Positions 49,998-61,709 of a stretch of DNA of 64,000 nt are shown here, in pieces. The position numbers were made by a program, and so were the translations under genes. Under the pieces are notes generated by a model. It was not told the DNA's origin. It searched no databases and was given only the letters and a program-made list of their open reading frames with translations. Source of the stretch: Aulostomus chinensis (taxonomy: Eukaryota > Chordata > Actinopteri > Syngnathiformes > Aulostomidae); assembly GCA_037954235.1 (NCBI GenBank), contig JBBMOA010000003.1:6439453-6503452 (forward strand), in the 5' to 3' direction. How positions within the stretch are numbered: position 1 is the stretch's first letter; each line of letters opens with the position of its first letter.

Positions 49998-50086
49998 TGT
50001 GAGAGAGAGAGTATGATGGGGTTAATGGGGCAATTATAAAGTGCTTTGAGGGCCACAAAACCAGAGAAGTACAGTATAAATCCATC
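49790..50086 (+). mobile_element. tRNA-derived SINE carrying an expanded internal (GT)n
   Basis: The head has AGTGGCTGAGGTGGTAGAGT (A-box region) and GGGTCACTGATTCAATTTC (B-box region). A middle section follows ('gtgcccctgatgggtagattgg'), then a long (GT)n/(GA)n tract, then the 3' end 'aaagtgctttgagggcc ... tataaatccatc'. That ending is common in fish SINEs ('aaagcgctttgag ... tatataaatcca'). The microsatellite has expanded from within the SINE body. No clear target duplication was found. Confidence 0.7.
49941..50011. repeat. (GT)n-(GA)n compound microsatellite
   Basis: About 23 GT units followed by two GAGAGAGA blocks, inside the SINE at 49790. Confidence 0.97.
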
Positions 50087-50473
50087 AAATCAGTGAATTT
50101 GAACTTCAGTACCGCTTATCCAGAAAGATTTTACCAATTTAATCAAGTAATAAAAATGAAATAACGTAACACATGATGGTTCACATCCCACTTAAGATTT
50201 ATTTTACAAAAACATAGATACACAGAACATAATAAATGTCTGTTAACATCAAAATTAACAGATAAAAACCTATTCAAGTGAGACCCTTCAGATGAGAGAA
50301 CTCCTCGGACTCTGGAGCCACTGCAGCGCCAACAACAAAACTAAAAGTGTACACTCGAACATAATATAAAAGACACAACGAATCAGTGGAAATAAGTTTC
50401 CCGGTGCTGTCCTCCTGCTCTGGTCTTTTTCTTTCATTCAAACAGAGCTGGAGTTGACAGTGTTCTCCCGGGC

Positions 50474-50477
<4 letters not shown>

Positions 50478-50559
<82 letters not shown>
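50478..50559. repeat. Long (AC)n microsatellite
   Basis: About 41 uninterrupted AC units, the longest pure dinucleotide tract in the window. Confidence 0.99.
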
Positions 50560-50560
<1 letters not shown>

Positions 50561-51088
50561 CCTCGCCCGGTCTCTGCTGGCTCTGTCCTGGTGTATTTCC
50601 TGCATGCTGCAGGTCCACGTTGTTTAACATTACCAGCAGCATTATTAGATCTCTGTAAGCGTGCTGGATACTCACTGGCACTGATAATGTATGCAGCTTA
50701 GCATCAAAGACTCATGGCCTTTTACTAACACTGTGGAGAATAGAAGCAATTTTTTGGGAGTTTTGAAAAAGCCACATTTCATTTGCCAGGAGTCTGTTTG
50801 AACCCCTGAGCTTGTGAGCCAGTTTTTAATGACAATAACCACTTGAGAACCTAACATGAGCAGTAGTTATAGTAGTTATATTTGATATGAAGATTCGATT
50901 GATGGTGATGGCGACTGAAGATGAACTCGTCCGATCACCACTAGATGAGAGGTTGCAGAGGAGTTAGCGTACATACACAACAAATGTATATGTGCTGTTG
51001 TTAAGTTTCTGAAATGTACCATTATTACTTTCAATCTGTAATACTTGTGACGGCTTGTGATAGTTGTATCAGGCTTTGAGTTGTGATC

Positions 51089-51131
51089 TTAATTGCCCCT
51101 CGGGGATAAATAAAGTTATCTGAAATCTGAA
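51089..51131 (+). mobile_element. LINE 3' tail
   Basis: TTAATTGCCCCTCGGGGATA, then AATAAAG and a TATCTGAAATCTGAA tail. This is the usual ending of fish CR1/L2-like LINEs. The small stem CCCCTCGGGG is preserved. Confidence 0.65.
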
Positions 51132-51456
51132 CTGCCCTCTAACTCTTGATGTCTTACTAATAGCACAGCGATGAGCAGCATCCTGGGTGATAAGAGTATA
51201 GATTCTCAGGTGTCTGGAGGTCAGTCTCCGCTTATCTACCCTGACAAACGCATTTATTACATTTGATTTAACATGTTTAGATTTTCCTCTGTAACTAAAT
51301 TTGCAGTCATGCCAAAAGTGAATAATCCTCTTGGTAATGGTCCAACCGAAATCTTCTTAGTTCTGCAGAGCAACATCATAAATGACAGTATAGTTAAATC
51401 ACATTGTTAGAACAGCTTCAGGCAGCTCTTAATAATGCTGCCAGAAAAGATAATCC

Positions 51457-51459
<3 letters not shown>

Positions 51460-51499
<40 letters not shown>
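51460..51499. repeat. (AC)n microsatellite
   Basis: About 17 AC units with a GCAC interruption near the right end. Confidence 0.97.
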
Positions 51500-51501
<2 letters not shown>

Positions 51502-52538
51502 CTTTTCTCTTTTTAACCTCCCTTTTCCCCATTTGTGTTCTGAGCAGTTGGTGTATCTGTGGTATTAAGGTTCTCTTTGTACAGAAGAGAGCAAACGTGG
51601 CAGTGATAATACTTGTGATTAATGGTGCCGTGGCATTTCTTTCCCAGAAACTATAACTTTATAGATCATTTCATTAATTTATTAAGTGGAAAAAAAGATT
51701 GGATCACATCAGAGTTGGTAATGGGTCCCACATTGTCCCACATTTGGTTTGTTGACATCTCCTCGCCCTATTCCAACTTTCCCAGCAGTCTATAAAGTCC
51801 ATAATCCCTGTATCTACCCCGCCACAGCTTCACCCAAGTGCAACTTTTTCTTTCACTTGATTTGGTGCAGTTGACATATAAAAACAGCTGCTGGAGCTCT
51901 CCATGTTTACTTATTCTGCAAACTCGTGTTCTCGTGAGTGTTTTTCCCTTGAGAGTTCAGTGGTGTTCATTTAGCAGTTGAAGTAAACAGTTGTGCATTG
52001 TCTGATCACCAGTTTTTCATTTTCCATCAGAGAAATTCTTGAAGCCAATCATTAAGTGTTATTTAGTAATTCGCTGGGATTTTGAAAGTCGTCCAGTGGA
52101 TCCAAACCTTCAGTGGGCCAACTGGACGAACCTTAAGGAGTCGTAGGCTTGACGGTAATCTACAGTGATTTGTGTCATTGGCGGCTCAGCTTTACACACA
52201 CGCTGTCACAGATTGTTGTGTCCTCTTGAAACAACAGACAGGTATCGCCAAACTAGATACCACCCACCCCTCTTTCTACTTTTGCGGTTGAGCTATGATT
52301 ATTGTTGTGCCTACAGTTACAACACTTACATGTTTATGCAACTTCATCGTCAAAATGACTGTTTGGTTTGTTGCTTCACACGAGCAAAAGTGTCAGCCAT
52401 ATTTAATGTCTCGTAGGCTGTGTAACATACTTTTGGGCTGAGTGGACTGAAACTTCAGAATCAGCTCTCAGTTAAACTGTTTTGAATGGCAGGGAGAGTT
52501 GAAGATGTGCTGGTGGCTGACAGTCTCGCGCTCTCAAA

Positions 52539-52567
52539 CGCACGCACACACACACACACACACACAC
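52539..52567. repeat. (AC)n tract, left half of an inverted pair
   Basis: CGCACGC followed by about ten AC units. The (GT)n tract at 52769 is complementary, 200 bp away. Confidence 0.95.
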
Positions 52568-52764
52568 AAAAAGACAGCAGGGTGAAGTTTTAATGTTGTT
52601 GTTACCAAGGATACAGTCCTCTCTCTGTTACCAGAAAGCTTTGGCCAACCACACTGATTATCAGTGCTGCGCTGTTGGTTAGATTCAGTTCTAGTCAGCA
52701 TTGTGCTGCTGCTCTGAAATCCTGTGCTGCAGGGCCAAGTCCTATTAACAAGCTGTCAGGGCCT

Positions 52765-52768
<4 letters not shown>

Positions 52769-52812
<44 letters not shown>
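52769..52812. repeat. (GT)n tract, right half of an inverted pair
   Basis: About 22 pure GT units. Confidence 0.97.
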
Positions 52813-52813
<1 letters not shown>

Positions 52814-53006
52814 TGGTCCTCTCTCCTGTGACTTCACTCATAAATATGGAGCAGCTCCTTGCTTGCTTCAGTGTCTCACACATGGCATCAAATCAAAGAT
52901 GAGGCTGTTGGCCTGAGAGTTTGTCCTCACAGCAGCTCAGTTACAAACTCTGAGCCAGCCCTTTATCGGGTGAGGCATTTGCCACTTTTTACATCAAAGC
53001 AGGTCC

Positions 53007-53007
<1 letters not shown>

Positions 53008-53042
<35 letters not shown>

Positions 53043-53049
53043 AATTATT
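53008..53049. repeat. (ATT)n microsatellite
   Basis: About 11 ATT units, then AAAATTATTA. Confidence 0.96.
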
Positions 53050-53317
53050 ATACCTCACCATTCAATACACATCAAGATGGAATATGAGGCTTTGTTTTTT
53101 CCCGCCATCAGGGGTCAGTGGAAGTAGCAGGCTGGTGTGTTACACCTCACGCCCCTTAAAACCCACACTGGTGCAGCTTTTTGTCGGCTTTGTTTAATGA
53201 CGGGGTCTTCTTGATGGCACTATAGCATAATCCCTTTGTAATCGGGTTATAGGACGACCCAAAGCTTAGATGAACCAGAGCTGGCGAGAGAGGGTCCGGT
53301 ATGAGCAGACAGAGGGT

Positions 53318-53797
53318 GTACGTTTGAAGATGTCCCTGAACATAGACAATAAACTGGACTGGGCTCGGAACACTGAAGCCCTCTATAAGAAAGGACAGAG
53401 CCGCCTCTGTTGCCTGAGGAGGCTGAGGTCCTTCAACATCTGCGGGACGATGCTGAGGATGTTCTACGTGTTTGTGGTTTCTAGTGCCGTTCTGTTTGCT
53501 GTGGTGTGCTGGGGCAGCAGACTGAGGGCTGCAGACGCAAACAGACTCAATAAACTCACCTGCAAAGCTGGTGATGTGGTGGGGGTGTAACTGGACTCCT
53601 TAGAGACAGTGATGGAGAGACAGATGCTTCTGAAACTACGGAGGATCCTGGACAACATCACCCACCCCTTCCATCAGCTCCTGGTCCAACACAGGAGCAC
53701 ATGGACCAACAGACTCAAACCCCCCACCTCAAAAACTGAGCGGCACAGAAGGTCCTTTCTCCCAGTGGCAATAAAAGTGTACAATGCATCTCTGTGA
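53318..53797 (+). pseudogene. LINE ORF2 C-terminal end (CR1/L2/Rex1-like)
   Basis: One frame reads LNIDNKLDWARNTEALYKKG, SRLCCLRRLRSFNICG, a hydrophobic LRMFYVFVVSSAVLFAVVCW, RLNKL, then stop TAA at 53588-53590. It resumes LDSLETVMERQMLLKLRRIL and ends with RRSFLPVAIKVYNASL and TGA (53795-53797). The order NKLDW, LY.KGQSRL..LRRLRSF, FY..VV...L.. VVCWG, RLNKL and RRSFLP.A...YN is the standard C-terminal region downstream of the reverse transcriptase in fish non-LTR retrotransposons. The catalytic core and endonuclease are missing. Apart from the one stop the frame is intact, so it decayed only moderately. Confidence 0.85.
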
Positions 53798-54032
53798 TTG
53801 CACTGTCAACCATCCATACTCACTGCACTGTCTTTGGGTTAATTCATGTAAATGACCCACTTATTGTACTTACTTATTTTTGCACACTGCTCTTTTGCAC
53901 TTTGTATATAGTCTTTTCTGTCATTATGTGCACAATGTGCGTAGCCGTGTTCTCTTTCATTCCCTGTTGATTGTTGTTGTTACGAACAGAATTTCCCTTG
54001 GGGATGAATAAATTATTGTGATTCTGATTCTG
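53318..54032 (+). mobile_element. 5'-truncated CR1/L2/Rex1-like LINE with 3' UTR
   Basis: The decayed ORF end is followed by a 3' UTR with TTTTGCACACTGCTCTTTTG, GAATTTCCCTTGGGGATG, an AATAAA at 54007-54012, and a tail of repeated TGATTC units ending about 54032. Truncation at the 5' end is usual for target-primed insertion. The left boundary is where reverse-transcriptase similarity begins to be visible, and it could extend to about 53270. Confidence 0.82.
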
Positions 54033-54173
54033 AACACTGTCACAACCTTTAGGGGGCTGCCATTCATTTATCGTTAGTCCTCCTAATGTGTAACAAATCG
54101 GAGCTAAATGTAGTGAGGTCTTCCTGGGCCCATGTTACACCCCTCCCGTACGTGTAGTGAAATCTGATCAGGT

Positions 54174-54198
54174 TTTGTTGTTGTTGTTGTTGTTGTTG
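54174..54198. repeat. (GTT)n microsatellite
   Basis: About eight GTT units. Confidence 0.95.
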
Positions 54199-57100
54199 CC
54201 AACAAACATGGAGGTGAATGGAATAGAAATGCTTGTATGATGCTTGGTTCAGCACAAAAGAGGTGGTGGAAGAATTGGAGCCGCTGTTATTTTGAACACT
54301 GGGTGGTGCTGTATACATATACACCTATGTATTTAATAGTTTGTAATACTGCATACATAAACACATCTATATGTGTTAACCTAGTGCAATAATACCTGCA
54401 AAAACTCATCCAGATGTACAAAAAATGTAGATCTTGGACTGGGAACTTCCAACCTAATAGCAGTAAGTGTGGCACATGGCAAGGTTGATCGTTCATGGCT
54501 GTGTTATGTAGGTGGCTTATTTTGGGACTTACTGTTGATTGATATATTTTGTAAATCAATTGGGTACAAAAATTTCTTCTTTTTTTATTTTGTTACTGGC
54601 AACAGAAGATGTGAATGGATGGATGTCATCCATCCAGGAGTCAGGTGCACCTTAACGACCAAAAACTGTGTCATCGGAGAGAGAGAGCGAGACATTCAGT
54701 AATTATGATAGTCCGCCTTATTTCTGATTGAGTCATAAAGTTGTATTCCCAAGTGTTCGAGTTAGTTCAGTTTAAAACTATACTGGGAAAAAAGGAAAAA
54801 GCAGGTTGATGCTGCGTGCCTGTAAGAGAGGACTGACTGTAGCTCTTGCATGACAAATGCCTGGAAAAATAGCTTGTAGTCAATATTTTAGAGACCCTCC
54901 AAAATTTCACAGATCATGTTTTCGAGGAGCTCATGTCTTATTAAGTTGAGCCGAGCTGCGTCTGGCTCCTGTAGGATTAGAGTTGAGGTTTAGGGACAAC
55001 AATAGATCGTGTCTGCATTACAGAAGGGGGGGGGGGGGAATCATTGTTTTAAGAATAATTCATGTCAGTTATGGAATATTTAACCATTTTGTTCACCGTC
55101 TCAGAACTGATGTGTAATGATCGTGTAACCAAGTCCGCTTTTAGTGACATGTTCACATATGAGTGACAAATATCCAAACTTTGTGGTCTTAATCAGGTCC
55201 AGATGAGTTTTCAAGGCAAAGTAGCTCTATTTAAAATTATGAAGCATGTAATTAAGAACACTTCTAATCATTTTCTGCTTGTCTTGAGTTTGAAGTCTTT
55301 TAATATGACTGACATAAATTCAAGTTCTCCTCTGACAAAGTTCACGTGTTTTCATTGGTTGTGTCTTTAAATGGAAATGTTCATCTGGCAGTTCAACAGT
55401 AACTCTGCTGACATGAATCATGCAGACTTCCTCTGTTGTTGCACTGAAATCTTAACTCCTTTTCAGATGTGGACGTCCTATTTTTGGAACAATCATGTAT
55501 GTTCCGATCTTAAGAGTTGATGTGGAAGCAGCAGTGGGTCCGTGTCCTGACTTCTGTGAGCCCCATTACCTGTGTGCTGTGTAACGTGATGATGAAAATG
55601 AGTAGTCAGGGGAAAAAACAAAAAAAAAGCTCTTGTCTGTCCTATTTTTCCTCTCTGTCACAGGAGTTTCTGCATTCTTTCTGATAATGTGTGCATAGTT
55701 CTGCCTGCCATAATCAGCATGTAAAAACACAAGCTATAATTTTCCCAGTGAAAGCATTGCCTCATGAAAACACAAATGTGCACCAACCAATCAAGCACGC
55801 ACATGCACGTTCAGCCTTCCCGGCGTGTTAGTGCTGGACTTTGTGCTGTTCATATGAGCGTGATCACATCTGATGTCACAGTCCGCTGGAGCAGAGACGT
55901 ATTAGAACTGCTGCAAGCTTCCACGAGCCATAAAGTAACTAATCGTCTCTGCTCACAATGCTGGTGAGCAGGCCTCTGTGGACCCCTTTGATTAATTTTG
56001 ATATTTAATGTGATTTGTTTTTGTCTCATTGAATAGAGGATTATTTTTGGTATTTTTGCCTGTTTGTCCGCAAATAGTGGGGATAAGAGGCCTGTTTTAA
56101 TTTCCTTGACTTGAATTGTGAGTCTTCGAATATCTTATTTTATCAGTCACCAATCTCTCATTTCTGATGAAGAAAAACTTGGAATCGCTGCTTTCTGAAA
56201 CCAGTGAACCTCGGGATGTTTTAGCTTAAAAATTGTTGGATTTTGCCTTAATATTGTTTATTTATAACAGACTAATGATTTGTTTAAATGAAGGGGAGGA
56301 CTCTGTATAACCTTACTGGCTCCTAGCTGTCCTTCACAATAAATGACACTTATGTAGGGAGTATTTTTTTTAAACCTTTGTGTAGGTAAATTCATTATTA
56401 CTAACAATTTTTTAGGTATTAAACTAGTTCCTGAATTTTTTTTTTCATCACCTAGCTGCTAAATTGACTCCTCTTTGGAGCACTGAAACCTTTTCACCAG
56501 TTTCATATTAACGTCTTGTTAAAACTGCAGCGATGATTTTCCAGGGTGAGGGTTTGGGTCCTCTGCAACAGTTTATACTTCCAATAATAGAAAATGAAGA
56601 GAAATACGGAGACGGAAACACCTCAGAGCTGCTGAGCAGTCTGCAGAGTGTACCGACAGACAGGTACTCATGGTCCACTCGGAACACACACCCTGTGGGC
56701 ACAAGATGGCTGACAGTCTGGAAACCCTCCGGGGCCATCAAGGTCTGTAGCCACAGCTTGTGTCCATAACTGGCTGTGGATGTGTGGTGGGCGGGGCCTG
56801 AGCTGCTGGGACAGAGCGGACCAGTGTTGAAGGTTGTGTATTGGGTAATTTGCTGCAGAAGAAGTGCAGCTCAGCCCACCAAAGCTCTCAGTGGAACAGC
56901 AAAGCCATTCACTGCCATTACTTCACAGGTTTTCAGTCCTACAGACAGGAGCTTGTAACATGCTCAGCGCCTCCTGCTGGAGGTTTCTTGAGTAAACGAA
57001 TGTGTCCTCATCTCTGAATTGTTCCTCTCTTCCTCCTCTGGGTTTACCGTTCACCTGTTAAAACAAAGCTCCGCCCGTCTTAATGACCTCGTCTCTGTTA

Positions 57101-57289
57101 TCTGCCCGGGTCTCTTCCTGCATCTGTGGGGGTGATGGTTGGTCGCCTCACTTAACTTAAACATAGAGTCCGAGAATGTGTGTCCATCAGTGTGTTAACC
57201 TGGTAATGATAGTGTGGGTGTCTTCGGGTCTCTACTCCCTCCCCTTCCAGTACAGGTTGGCGTGTGAACAGAACATGCGCGAACGCTAG

Positions 57290-57308
57290 CACACACACAC
57301 ACACACAC
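57290..57308. repeat. Short (AC)n tract
   Basis: About nine AC units. Confidence 0.9.
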
Positions 57309-58360
57309 GCCACAATACTTAATGTACTTTGCTGTGGGACACCATACACCTGCCACTATGGTTGGTACACTACACTGAAAACAGAAACATACGCAGATAC
57401 TCTAGTGTTTATTTAGTGTATGGGTTTGATTCCCTCCACATAATTAAAAAAAAAAAGTTATAAATGTGTTTCTGTGTCTCTGCTGACATCAGCCACGGGC
57501 CAGGACATGAAGTTTTTATGGGTTGCACAGCCGTCATTTCCACTCTCGTTAACACAATACCTCAGGAACATCTGGAGGAATTTTCTTTAAATTTGGCTCA
57601 AACTGGAACTCAAGGATGACCTTAAAAGATCTTGGTGGTTAAAGCTCACTGTGAAAAGCACATTTTGTGGAGCGGTGCTACCAGAATAAATCGTCTCTGG
57701 TTAGTTTCACCTGGTTTTAAAGTCTATAGAATAATTGAATCTGTAAAACTGGTTTGCCTTACATATCCCTTCATGAATACCAACACAACTTCATGTGTTT
57801 TCTCCCAGGGACTCTTCTGTTCTCTTGTCCCCACTTACAACTGTCCCTGCTGATTTGTATGAAGAAATGTTCAGCTTGTCGAGACAGCTCTCAACAAGAC
57901 AACAGCACTTTTGCTCAACAAGTGAATAAAATCGGAGTTGATGACATGAGGAGCAGAGCAACAGAAATGTGTCAGTGTTAGAGAGCATTCCTGCACCAGT
58001 ACCTGCTGTATGATGTGTGTGCGTGCCACCAGCTGCACCTGTCTGCCTCTGAATTATGATCCAGATACAGTCTGGAGACCTTATAAGCTTCCTGTCTGGC
58101 AGCTGTGGCTGTTTGTTCATCATTGCCTCGGCTACATGCTACTTGTTCTATTTTACGCCTCGTTACGTCTCAGTAATGTTCCTTCATTGTGACTCGAGAC
58201 TTTTTCAACTTGATTCCAAGGTAGGTATTTTGACACTGTGCCAAAAAACACAATTCAGCCGTTTAATTTGGACTTGATATTGTGGTAAAACTAGGACATC
58301 GCGTTCAAATTGTATAATCACATTTTATATAAAATGCTTATTATAGGTCAGAGCTGGTTA

Positions 58361-58391
58361 AAAAACAGTGTAACAATGTTACACTGTTTTT
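58361..58391. repeat. Perfect 14-bp inverted repeat (hairpin)
   Basis: AAAAACAGTGTAAC (58361-58374) and GTTACACTGTTTTT (58378-58391) are exact reverse complements with a 3-nt AAT loop. Near-copies of part of the arm follow (TTACATTGTTTTACATTG). Confidence 0.92.
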
Positions 58392-60723
58392 ACATTGTTT
58401 TACATTGCAACCCAATCTTGATAGGGTCCTACAGTTGAAGCGCAACACTGATTAAAAACAAATTAAAAAAGAAGTAACATAAATATTCAAACGGCAGTCA
58501 GGTGACATAATCAGAAGCAAAATGGCTTTTCTGCTTGAGTACTAATTTCCCCTCTTTATTTCCTTTCCATGCAACTTAACATTGACCCAAAAGCAGGTTT
58601 TTGTATCAAGAAGTTATAGATATATATTTCCTTTATCTGTATGTGGTTGCCCAAACTTTGTGTAAGATGTAAAAGTACTTTTGAATGCATTTTTTCACAA
58701 AACAAGGACTACAGAATTTTGTCCTTCATCATTTACAATGAAACATGACGTGAGTGTGGATAAGCCCGATAACTGCAGCAAGCAGCAGTCTCACTGTTCA
58801 GGTTGGAATCGGAGTATCGTTTCACAACTCACTTGAAAAGATGTGATATATTTTCTGTAGCGGCTATGTTGCTCCTGAATAAGATGATCAATATCAAGTA
58901 GTACATCCTACTTATCTGCTGATTTAGTTAGCTGATGCTCAATGTGCCACTGTTGTCTAGTCATGAGTCACTGAATTAGAGGTCACCGGTTTCCTGTGCT
59001 TTCACAGGTAACGTGAGGAGAATGAAAATGTATAACTGACATTCACCAGCTGAATGCAACCTTAAAAATCCAGGGCCAGGCTGATTCTTGATGAGGAAGG
59101 GGAAAACACATGCACGCTTTTGGTTTAAAGTTATTGCACTCCATCGTAAGTGATCCCTGAGACCCGGATATCCATCCTCTCTTGTGTCCAGGCTCAGCCT
59201 CTGTCACCCTAGGGTGATTTCTTTTGGGGACATAAAGTTTAACAACCATGGGAACTTCCTCGACCCACCCAGCTCCTCTGCTGTGACAAGTGTCTCTCCC
59301 CTAACCACTGAACATATGTCCCAAAAACCCTGCTGTCATCTCGATCAGGGACTGGAGCTCATCCCTTAAAAGGGCCTGATCATGGAAACTCAGACGTCTA
59401 TGTCTTCATTTGTGGAAGAGGTTTTCCGGAAGACGGCACGTAAGAGAGCCATGATTTCCCTCCTCCTCCTCCTCCCCCTGTGAAGTTCATCAGCCGAGGA
59501 AGAATGTGTTCTTTTAGATGGGCGACAATTGTTGGGGGCTTCTCTATAAATAACTTCTTGTCAGCCTGCCAACCAGGCTGTTCGGCTCCAGTACTCGTGG
59601 GCAGACTGCAGTGGCTGAGTGGGAATGGAGCCTGCCTTTTGACACAGTCCAGTTACAACTGCTACTTCTGCCTTTGCTGCTTAAGAAACCTTTGTAAATC
59701 AGTATCATAAAGTTAGAGATGGTAAACGTGCCCCCTAAAACACCCCCTACACTTTCTGGGGTGAAGCAGAGGAAGTCAAGGAATCGTATCATGTGTTTAA
59801 GTTCCGGCAGTCATTTTACCACTTTATTGTGAACCCTTTAATCCATTATATTAATCTCTTCACACTGAGAGGAGAGACTTTTTTTTTCTTCTTGATGCAT
59901 CACACTCAAAACTGTCATCCCACCGCAAAGAAGTGAACAGTGTCAAAACAGTGGTGGAGTGGAGCATCTGGGGCTTGTACACAGTCTTTGATATGTGCAG
60001 TAAAAGCAGAGTGGAGGACAGTGATGGTATTTCTGGTGTATCTTTTGGGTCCAGTCTGGTGCTCAAACCCCCAGCACCAACTGAATGATGCCGGGACCGA
60101 ATGCCAATGAAACCTGTTTCCGTTGCAGAATAAAGGCAAGTCTTGGCGTGTTTTATGGCCAGTGGGAATGTGGCTTGACAAGGCCGAGATTGTTTTCTCG
60201 TCACCTTGTAAAAAATATAAAATCTTTGGCCCTTCGTGTTGTGTACGTGGTCTCAGAAATTGTATCAAATGTCAGTTCACAAGGTTAATTGTAAGTTATC
60301 CTTTTAAAACCCTACTGTCATGACAACTGTAGTATTTATTGTTGTGTGCATGTAGCTTGACAGTTTGTCAGTGTTTTAATTTTGAGGAACATTGAGCAGT
60401 TTGTAAAATGAAGTGGGAATTATCATGAAACCAGAAGTTTGTACTATCTATCACAACAATTATGAGTTGGGATGATAGTCAAGAATCACTGTGACCCAGA
60501 ACTGGTACACTCAGCAGTCCAGAACCATCCCAGTAAATAGCGCTTTTACTAGATCCAGAGTCACAATAGTGACCGTTTGCAGAGCCCCTGTGTGCCTCCT
60601 GCTAAGTGTCACAAGGTAGCTGTGATGGTTGACACAACACTCATATAACACAGCAGTAACAGTTACATAGTGGAGAAGCAGCAGCAGGGAGAGATGGAGG
60701 GCCAGTGTTGTGTAATTCAACTG

Positions 60724-60739
60724 GGGGGGGGGGGGGGGG
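60724..60739. repeat. Poly-G run
   Basis: About sixteen consecutive G residues. A (GT)n tract lies about 90 bp downstream. Confidence 0.95.
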
Positions 60740-60827
60740 CTCTCACAGAATCCTTTGTAAACACTGTTTGTTTATGTTTAAGCAATAGTTGATTGCAGGT
60801 TGCTGCCTCATTCACTGAGTCCTCCTA

Positions 60828-60830
<3 letters not shown>

Positions 60831-60858
<28 letters not shown>
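60831..60858. repeat. (GT)n microsatellite
   Basis: About 14 GT units. Confidence 0.96.
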
Positions 60859-61032
60859 CGGGGTGGGGGCAGTATATTTATTTGTGTAAAGTCTGCAAAG
60901 TAAGACTTGACATTATAGGCGTGTGTTTTTGCTCACCATCATGTCACTAATTACAAACTTTTTTTTACTCCCCCTCATTCTGAGAATGAGTGGGTGTTGA
61001 AGGGAGTGTTATGGTTAGGCACTATAATGAAT

Positions 61033-61114
61033 GTCTCTCTCTCTCTTCTCTCTCTCGCTCTCCTTCTGTTTCACTGTTTCTCTCTCTCTCTCTCTCTCTC
61101 TCTCCCCCTCTCTC
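61033..61114. repeat. (CT)n microsatellite, imperfect
   Basis: Two CT blocks separated by about 20 bases containing TTCTGTTTCACTG. A strong polypyrimidine tract on the plus strand. Confidence 0.96.
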
Positions 61115-61292
61115 ATTATCATTAGTCACATTCCATCAGTTCTTAGGAGCACTGAAGCTTGCGAGCACTTGTTTGTGGTGGCTTCTCTCACTGTTGCCTC
61201 TCTCCTGTGTGGCTCACATTGTTGTCCTGTAACATTTCTGATTTTACTTTCTCTGCCAGGTTTTTTTTTTTTTGCTTCAAATATGCTGCCAA

Positions 61293-61305
61293 CCCCCCCC
61301 CCCCC

Positions 61306-61341
<36 letters not shown>

Positions 61342-61350
61342 TGCACACAC
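61293..61350. repeat. Poly-C plus (AC)n compound repeat
   Basis: Fourteen C residues followed by an AC tract interrupted by ATAT and ATGC. Same architecture as at 26443. Confidence 0.96.
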
Positions 61351-61709
61351 CCATCCACCCCTGCATTTGTCCCTCTCTGTCTTCTCCACAATGTAGGATA
61401 GCTGAATTTCCAATGAATGAAAGGCTGGACTCAATGAAGCAGATGATGGCTCAATTGAATGTGCCTCTCAGGAATGCACTGTTGTGCTGGCCAGTCTATT
61501 GGCTCCCACTCAGAGTCTAGTCCAGTTTCTGGTGGCTTGGTTGGTTGGTGGACTTTGGTTTGTCCCATGCAGGTTCATCTGTCCATCTGTCAGCTTAACA
61601 AAAGGTGAATCTACCCAGTGCTGCCAGTGCCAATGCCTCTGACACATTACAAACTACCGGTTGATGTGTTGTTACAATAAGAGAATGTTTGGCAAAAAAA
61701 TGCATTCAT

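Larger units (their letters stand above)
54033..60723. other. Intron-like sequence without recognised genes
   Basis: It holds a (GTT)n tract (54174), G runs at 55027 and a short AC tract at 57290, plus a hairpin at 58361. A GC-richer patch at 56520-56990 is open on both strands for about 230 bases and contains an Sp1-like GGGCGGGGCC (56789-56798), but no domain was recognised. Confidence 0.45.

Noticed and set aside
50100..50121. SINE tail fragment at CCGCTTATCC
   Set aside because: Only about 12 bases match the SINE 3' end. Chance cannot be excluded.
37409..50297. 17-base exact repeat TGAGACCCTTCAGATGA at about 37409 and 50279
   Set aside because: No similarity continues on either side, and a single 17-base coincidence in this length of DNA is not remarkable.
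59184..59369. Protein-like frame near 59200 after a CTCTTGTGTCCAG acceptor-like site
   Set aside because: No matching donor follows and no domain is recognisable.
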